Source: Flavobacterium hibernum (lineage in GTDB: Bacteria; Bacteroidota; Bacteroidia; Flavobacteriales; Flavobacteriaceae). Taken from it: a DNA stretch of 64,000 bases. The stretch lies in contig NZ_JPRK01000005.1 in the NCBI RefSeq assembly GCF_000832125.1, forward strand, positions 434,001 through 498,000, in the 5' to 3' direction. Below are positions 60,310 through 64,000 of the stretch, piece after piece (the first letter of the stretch is position 1; each line of letters opens with the position of its first letter). The notes beneath the pieces were generated by a model. The model made no database searches. It worked only from the letters and a program-made list of their open reading frames with translations, and was not told the DNA's origin. The position numbers and the translations under genes were made by a program.

Positions 60310-60331
60310 AGTTGAGTCTATTTTTAACAAA

Positions 60332-60355
60332 TTTTTACGTAAAAGTACGTAAAAA
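60332..60355. promoter_or_regulatory. 24-bp palindrome between barrel gene and sucA
   Basis: TTTTTACGTA and TACGTAAAAA are perfect reverse complements around AAAG. It lies 23 bases before the barrel gene start and 27 bases before the sucA promoter element, so it may be an operator of the divergent pair. Confidence 0.55.
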
Positions 60356-60381
60356 AAAGATTTAAATAAATGCGATTGTTG

Positions 60382-60389
60382 TACTTTTG
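60382..60389 (+). promoter_or_regulatory. TAnnTTTG promoter element of sucA
   Basis: TACTTTTG matches the consensus, 36 bases upstream of the sucA ATG at 60426. It overlaps the TTG at 60387, which rules out a start there. Confidence 0.65.
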
Positions 60390-60425
60390 CCTTTCTATTT
60401 AACAAAAAGTATATTCACTAATATT

Positions 60426-63200
60426 ATGGATAGGTTTTCATTTTTAAATGCAGCGCATACAGAGTTTTTCGCACAATTATATGATCAATATTTAGTAAAC
60501 CCAGATAGCGTTGAGCCAAGCTGGAGAAGTTTTTTTCAAGGTTTCGACTTTGGACAAACGACTTATAATGACGAAAATCCAGTTCAACGAATTGTTGAAT
60601 ATGTGACGAGCGAGAACGCAGATTGTAGTTTAGTTTCTGATAAATTACAAAAAGAATTCAATGTATTAAAGTTAATCGATGGTTACCGTACACGTGGGCA
60701 TTTGTTTACAAAAACAAATCCGGTTCGTGATCGTAGAACATCATCTCCTACTTTAGATATCGAAAATTTCGGATTAACAACTGCTGATCTTACAACAGTT
60801 TTTGATGCTGCTCAAGCAATTGGAGTGGCACCAAGCACATTACAAGATATCATAAAACGTCTTCAATCTATTTATTGCCAACACATTGGAATCGAATATA
60901 TGTATATTCGAAATCCTGGCGTTGTAAAATGGGTTCAGGATAAAATAGGTGTTAATGACAATCAGCCTAACTTCTCTTCAGAAGAAAAGAAAATTATCTT
61001 AGACAAATTAAACCAAGCGGTTTCTTTCGAGAACTTCTTACATACTAAATATGTAGGTCAAAAAAGATTTTCACTTGAAGGTGGAGAATCTATCATTCCT
61101 GCTTTAGATGCTTTGATCGAACAAGCTGCTGAAAAAGGTGTTGAACAATTCGTAATGGGAATGGCTCACCGTGGTCGTTTGAACGTTTTGGCTAACATCT
61201 TCGGAAAATCTACTCAGGACATCTTTGGTGAGTTTGACGGTAAAGATTACGATCAAGAATATTTTGATGGTGACGTAAAATACCACTTAGGTCTTACGGC
61301 TGACAAAAAAACAAGAACAGGAAAAAATATCAATATCAATTTAGCACCAAACCCTTCTCACTTAGAAACGGTTGGAGCTGTAATTGAAGGAATCACAAGA
61401 GCAAAACAAGATAAATATTTCCCAAATGACTTTTCGAAAGTATTGCCAATTGCTGTTCACGGTGATGCTGCAATTGCTGGACAAGGTATTTTGTATGAAA
61501 TTATTCAAATGGCATTGCTTGACGGTTACAAAACTGGAGGAACAATTCATATAGTAATCAACAACCAAGTTGGTTTTACTACAAATTATTTAGACGCTCG
61601 TTCTTCTACTTATTGTACAGATGTGGCCAAAGTAACTCTTTCACCAGTATTACACGTAAATGCTGATGATGCTGAAGCTGTTGTACATGCAGTATCTTTT
61701 GCATTGGATTACAGAATGCAATTTGGACGTGACGTATTTATTGACTTATTAGGTTACAGAAAATATGGTCATAACGAAGGTGATGAACCTCGTTTTACAC
61801 AACCTGTTTTATACAAAATCATTGCAAAACATAAAAACCCAAGAGATATTTATGCTGAAAAGTTATTATCTGATGGTGTAATTACTGCAACTTATGTAAA
61901 TGCTTTAGAAAAAGAATACAAATCTAGAATGGAGGAGAACTTAGAAGCTTCACGTAAAAAAGATTTGACTATTATAACTCCATTCATGAAAAACGAATGG
62001 AACGGATTTGTTCAGGTAACTGATACGCAAATGCTTGAAAAAGTTAATACTTCTTTCGACAAAAGCGGATTGGATTCTATCATAAACACAATCTCAACAT
62101 TACCATCTGACAAGAAATTTATCAGTAAAATAACTAAAATTGTTACGGATAGAAAAACTGGATACGACAACAACACTATTGACTGGGGAACTGCTGAAGC
62201 ATTGGCTTACGGTTCACTTTTGACTGAAGGGTTTGATGTTCGTATTTCAGGTCAGGACGTAGAGCGTGGTACATTCTCTCACCGTCATGCTGTAGTAAAA
62301 GTTGAAGATTCTGAAGAAGAAGTAATTCTACTTGACGGTATCGAAAACAAAAAAGGAAAATTTGGCGTATTCAATTCACTTTTATCTGAATACGGTGTAC
62401 TTGGTTTTGATTATGGATATGCATTGGCTAATCCAAATGCTTTAACTATTTGGGAAGCACAATTTGGAGATTTCTCTAATGGAGCCCAAATAATGATTGA
62501 CCAGTACATTTCATGTGGTGAAGATAAATGGAACAACCAAAACGGTATTGTTTTATTACTACCACACGGATATGAAGGTCAAGGAGCTGAACACTCATCT
62601 GCAAGAATGGAGCGTTATTTACAACTTTGTGCAAGACATAATATGTATGTTGCTGATTGTACAACTCCTGCCAACTTCTTCCACTTGTTGAGAAGACAGA
62701 TGAAAACAAATTTCCGTAAACCTTTGGTAGTTTTCTCTCCAAAAAGTTTATTGCGTGATCCAAGATGTGTTTCTACAGTTGAAGAATTAGCTAACGGAAC
62801 TTTCCAGGAAACTATCGATGATACTTCTGTAAACAAAAAAGATGTGAAAACATTGGTTTTTGTTACTGGTAAATTCTACTATGACATCGTTGCAGAAAGA
62901 GAAAATAACGGAAGAAATGACGTTGCAGTGGTTCGTATCGAGCAATTATTCCCTTTCCCAGTAGAGCAAATCAAAGAAATCATTGCACAATATCCAAATG
63001 CTGATGATTATGTTTGGGCACAAGAAGAACCTAAAAACATGGGAGCTTATAGCTTTATGTTAATGAACTTTGATCTTGTAAAATGGAGATTAGCTTCATT
63101 AAAAGCTTATTCTGCTCCGGCATCAGGAAGTTACACACGTGCAAAACGTCGTCATGCAGATGCAATTAGAATGGTTTTCGATAAAAATTTATTCAGATAA
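60426..63200 (+). CDS. sucA: 2-oxoglutarate dehydrogenase E1 component
   Basis: The 924-residue product has the typical E1o layout: an N-terminal segment DRFSFLNAAHTEFFAQLYDQYL, then the thiamine-diphosphate site with HRGRLNVLANIFGK and GDAAIAGQG. The transketolase-like C-terminal domain has GQDVERGTFSHRHAVV and later YVWAQEEPKNMGAYSF. It decarboxylates 2-oxoglutarate and passes the succinyl group to the E2 lipoyl arm in the TCA cycle. The E2 gene follows after 82 bases. Confidence 0.97.
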   Translation: MDRFSFLNAAHTEFFAQLYDQYLVNPDSVEPSWRSFFQGFDFGQTTYNDENPVQRIVEYVTSENADCSLVSDKLQKEFNVLKLIDGYRTRGHLFTKTNPVRDRRTSSPTLDIENFGLTTADLTTVFDAAQAIGVAPSTLQDIIKRLQSIYCQHIGIEYMYIRNPGVVKWVQDKIGVNDNQPNFSSEEKKIILDKLNQAVSFENFLHTKYVGQKRFSLEGGESIIPALDALIEQAAEKGVEQFVMGMAHRGRLNVLANIFGKSTQDIFGEFDGKDYDQEYFDGDVKYHLGLTADKKTRTGKNININLAPNPSHLETVGAVIEGITRAKQDKYFPNDFSKVLPIAVHGDAAIAGQGILYEIIQMALLDGYKTGGTIHIVINNQVGFTTNYLDARSSTYCTDVAKVTLSPVLHVNADDAEAVVHAVSFALDYRMQFGRDVFIDLLGYRKYGHNEGDEPRFTQPVLYKIIAKHKNPRDIYAEKLLSDGVITATYVNALEKEYKSRMEENLEASRKKDLTIITPFMKNEWNGFVQVTDTQMLEKVNTSFDKSGLDSIINTISTLPSDKKFISKITKIVTDRKTGYDNNTIDWGTAEALAYGSLLTEGFDVRISGQDVERGTFSHRHAVVKVEDSEEEVILLDGIENKKGKFGVFNSLLSEYGVLGFDYGYALANPNALTIWEAQFGDFSNGAQIMIDQYISCGEDKWNNQNGIVLLLPHGYEGQGAEHSSARMERYLQLCARHNMYVADCTTPANFFHLLRRQMKTNFRKPLVVFSPKSLLRDPRCVSTVEELANGTFQETIDDTSVNKKDVKTLVFVTGKFYYDIVAERENNGRNDVAVVRIEQLFPFPVEQIKEIIAQYPNADDYVWAQEEPKNMGAYSFMLMNFDLVKWRLASLKAYSAPASGSYTRAKRRHADAIRMVFDKNLFR

Positions 63201-63220
63201 AAAATTAGTTTAACGTTTAC

Positions 63221-63250
63221 GGCTTAAAGCACAACCAAACACTTTAAGCC
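63221..63250 (+). repeat. inverted repeat between sucA and sucB
   Basis: GGCTTAAAG and CTTTAAGCC pair across a 12-base loop. Without a T-run it is not a terminator, and may adjust the E1:E2 ratio by mRNA processing or stability. Confidence 0.5.
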
Positions 63251-63282
63251 TTAAACAATACAAACCTTAAACAAAAACAAAG

Positions 63283-64000
63283 ATGATTTTAGAAATGAAA
63301 GTCCCATCACCAGGGGAATCAATAAAAGAAGTTGAAATTGCAACTTGGTTAGTAAAAGACGGAGATTATGTAGAAAAAGATCAAGCTATTGCTGAAGTTG
63401 ACTCAGACAAAGCAACTCTTGAATTACCTGCTGAAATGAGCGGAATTATTACGCTAAAAGCTGAAGAAGGTGATGCAGTTGCAGTAGGAGCTGTAGTTTG
63501 TTTAATTGATACAGATGGTGTAAAACCTGCAGGTGATGCTCCGGCGGCTCCAGCGGCTGAAGCTCCTAAAGCTGAAGCTCCAAAGGCAGAAGTGAAAGCT
63601 GAAGCTCCAAAAGCAGCACCAGCACCAGCAGCAACTTATGCTACAGGAGCTCCATCTCCAGCGGCAAGAAAAATATTAGACGAAAAAAATATAGCACCAG
63701 CAACTGTTTCAGGAACTGGTAAAGGCGGAAGAATTACTAAAGATGATGCTGTAAATGCAGTACCATCTATGGGAACTCCAACTGGTGGAAACCGTGGATC
63801 TGAGCGTACAAAATTATCAATGTTACGTCGTAAAGTAGCAGAGAGATTAGTTGCAGCTAAAAACGAAACTGCAATGTTAACTACTTTCAACGAAGTTAAC
63901 ATGACGCCAATTAACCAAATTCGTAACGAATACAAAGATGCTTTTAAAGCAAAACACGGTGGTCTAGGTTTAGGTTACATGTCTTTCTTTACAAAAGCAG
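63283..64000 (+). CDS. sucB: dihydrolipoyl succinyltransferase, E2 component (partial)
   Basis: The first 239 residues are visible before the window ends. Residues 1-78 are the lipoyl domain with the lipoylated Lys in VDSDKATLEL. An Ala/Pro/Glu/Lys-rich linker follows, then the E1/E3-binding domain (SPAARKILDEKNIAPATVSGTGKGGRITKDD). The start of the catalytic domain (RTKLSMLRRKVAERLVAAKNE) is last. It is the E2 core of the 2-oxoglutarate dehydrogenase complex and is encoded with sucA. Confidence 0.96.
   Translation, partial: MILEMKVPSPGESIKEVEIATWLVKDGDYVEKDQAIAEVDSDKATLELPAEMSGIITLKAEEGDAVAVGAVVCLIDTDGVKPAGDAPAAPAAEAPKAEAPKAEVKAEAPKAAPAPAATYATGAPSPAARKILDEKNIAPATVSGTGKGGRITKDDAVNAVPSMGTPTGGNRGSERTKLSMLRRKVAERLVAAKNETAMLTTFNEVNMTPINQIRNEYKDAFKAKHGGLGLGYMSFFTKA

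Noticed and set aside
60387-60425. A longer start for sucA at TTG 60387.
   Set aside because: The codon lies within the TAnnTTTG promoter element; the ATG at 60426 begins the conserved E1o N-terminus.

Overview
The window reads as chromosomal DNA of a Flavobacterium-like member of the Bacteroidota. The evidence is a low G+C content, many promoter elements of the form TAnnTTTG placed just upstream of start codons, a protein with a type IX secretion C-terminal sorting domain, a TonB-dependent receptor with an N-terminal carboxypeptidase-regulatory-like domain, a two-domain TPR-AraC regulator, and short double-glycine leader peptides of the kind common in this phylum. No insertion sequence, phage gene or CRISPR array is visible. 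Several families of intergenic palindromes recur.

Layout. (1) 1-8.4 kb is a peptide-export locus. It has an HlyD-type adaptor, a C39-peptidase ABC exporter, a six-cysteine double-glycine peptide, a leader-like peptide without GG and a VKOR-thioredoxin fusion on the minus strand. Opposite these lie two further GG-leader peptides sharing a Gly-rich tail and a decayed third copy, followed by a membrane TPR-AraC regulator. (2) 8.5-11.4 kb holds a glutaryl-CoA dehydrogenase-like enzyme, a DUF3050 protein and an SGNH lipoprotein. (3) 11.4-17.6 kb is a seven-gene minus-strand polyamine cluster (speH, DUF4178, a small membrane protein, DUF350, membrane-anchored speE, a Tat-exported flavoprotein and a membrane protein). 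(4) 17.7-21.9 kb has an AraC regulator, a nitrilase, a GNAT protein and a cytosolic histidine kinase with eleven 21-residue repeats. (5) 22.5-27.7 kb looks like a divergent chaperone-usher pilus operon (subunit, PapD-like chaperone, second subunit/tip, barrel protein). (6) 27.9-33.5 kb has tRNA-Ser, a LysR/MFS divergent pair, asparaginase, acyltransferase and TatD. (7) 33.8-42.0 kb has an ECF sigma factor and its TPR/anti-sigma-like partner, divergent from a small membrane protein, a lipoprotein, a PKD protein, a TPR-CHAT protease and a retropepsin-like protein. Two identical-spacing promoter-like boxes lie in front of the first two plus-strand genes. (8) 42.2-49.1 kb is a TetR-RND efflux operon plus YceI. 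(9) 49.4-58.1 kb has a polyprenyl synthase and a trehalose-utilisation set (trehalase, MFS, TonB receptor, LacI with two operators). (10) 58.2-64 kb has a T9SS-secreted protein, a lipoprotein, an outer-membrane-like protein, and sucA with the start of sucB, which runs off the end.

The three places most likely to hold something undescribed are the peptide locus with its divergent Gly-tail peptides, the PapD-like chaperone operon, and the ECF sigma/CHAT/retropepsin locus with its own repeated promoter signature. All functions are inferred from sequence motifs read by eye; no database search was run.
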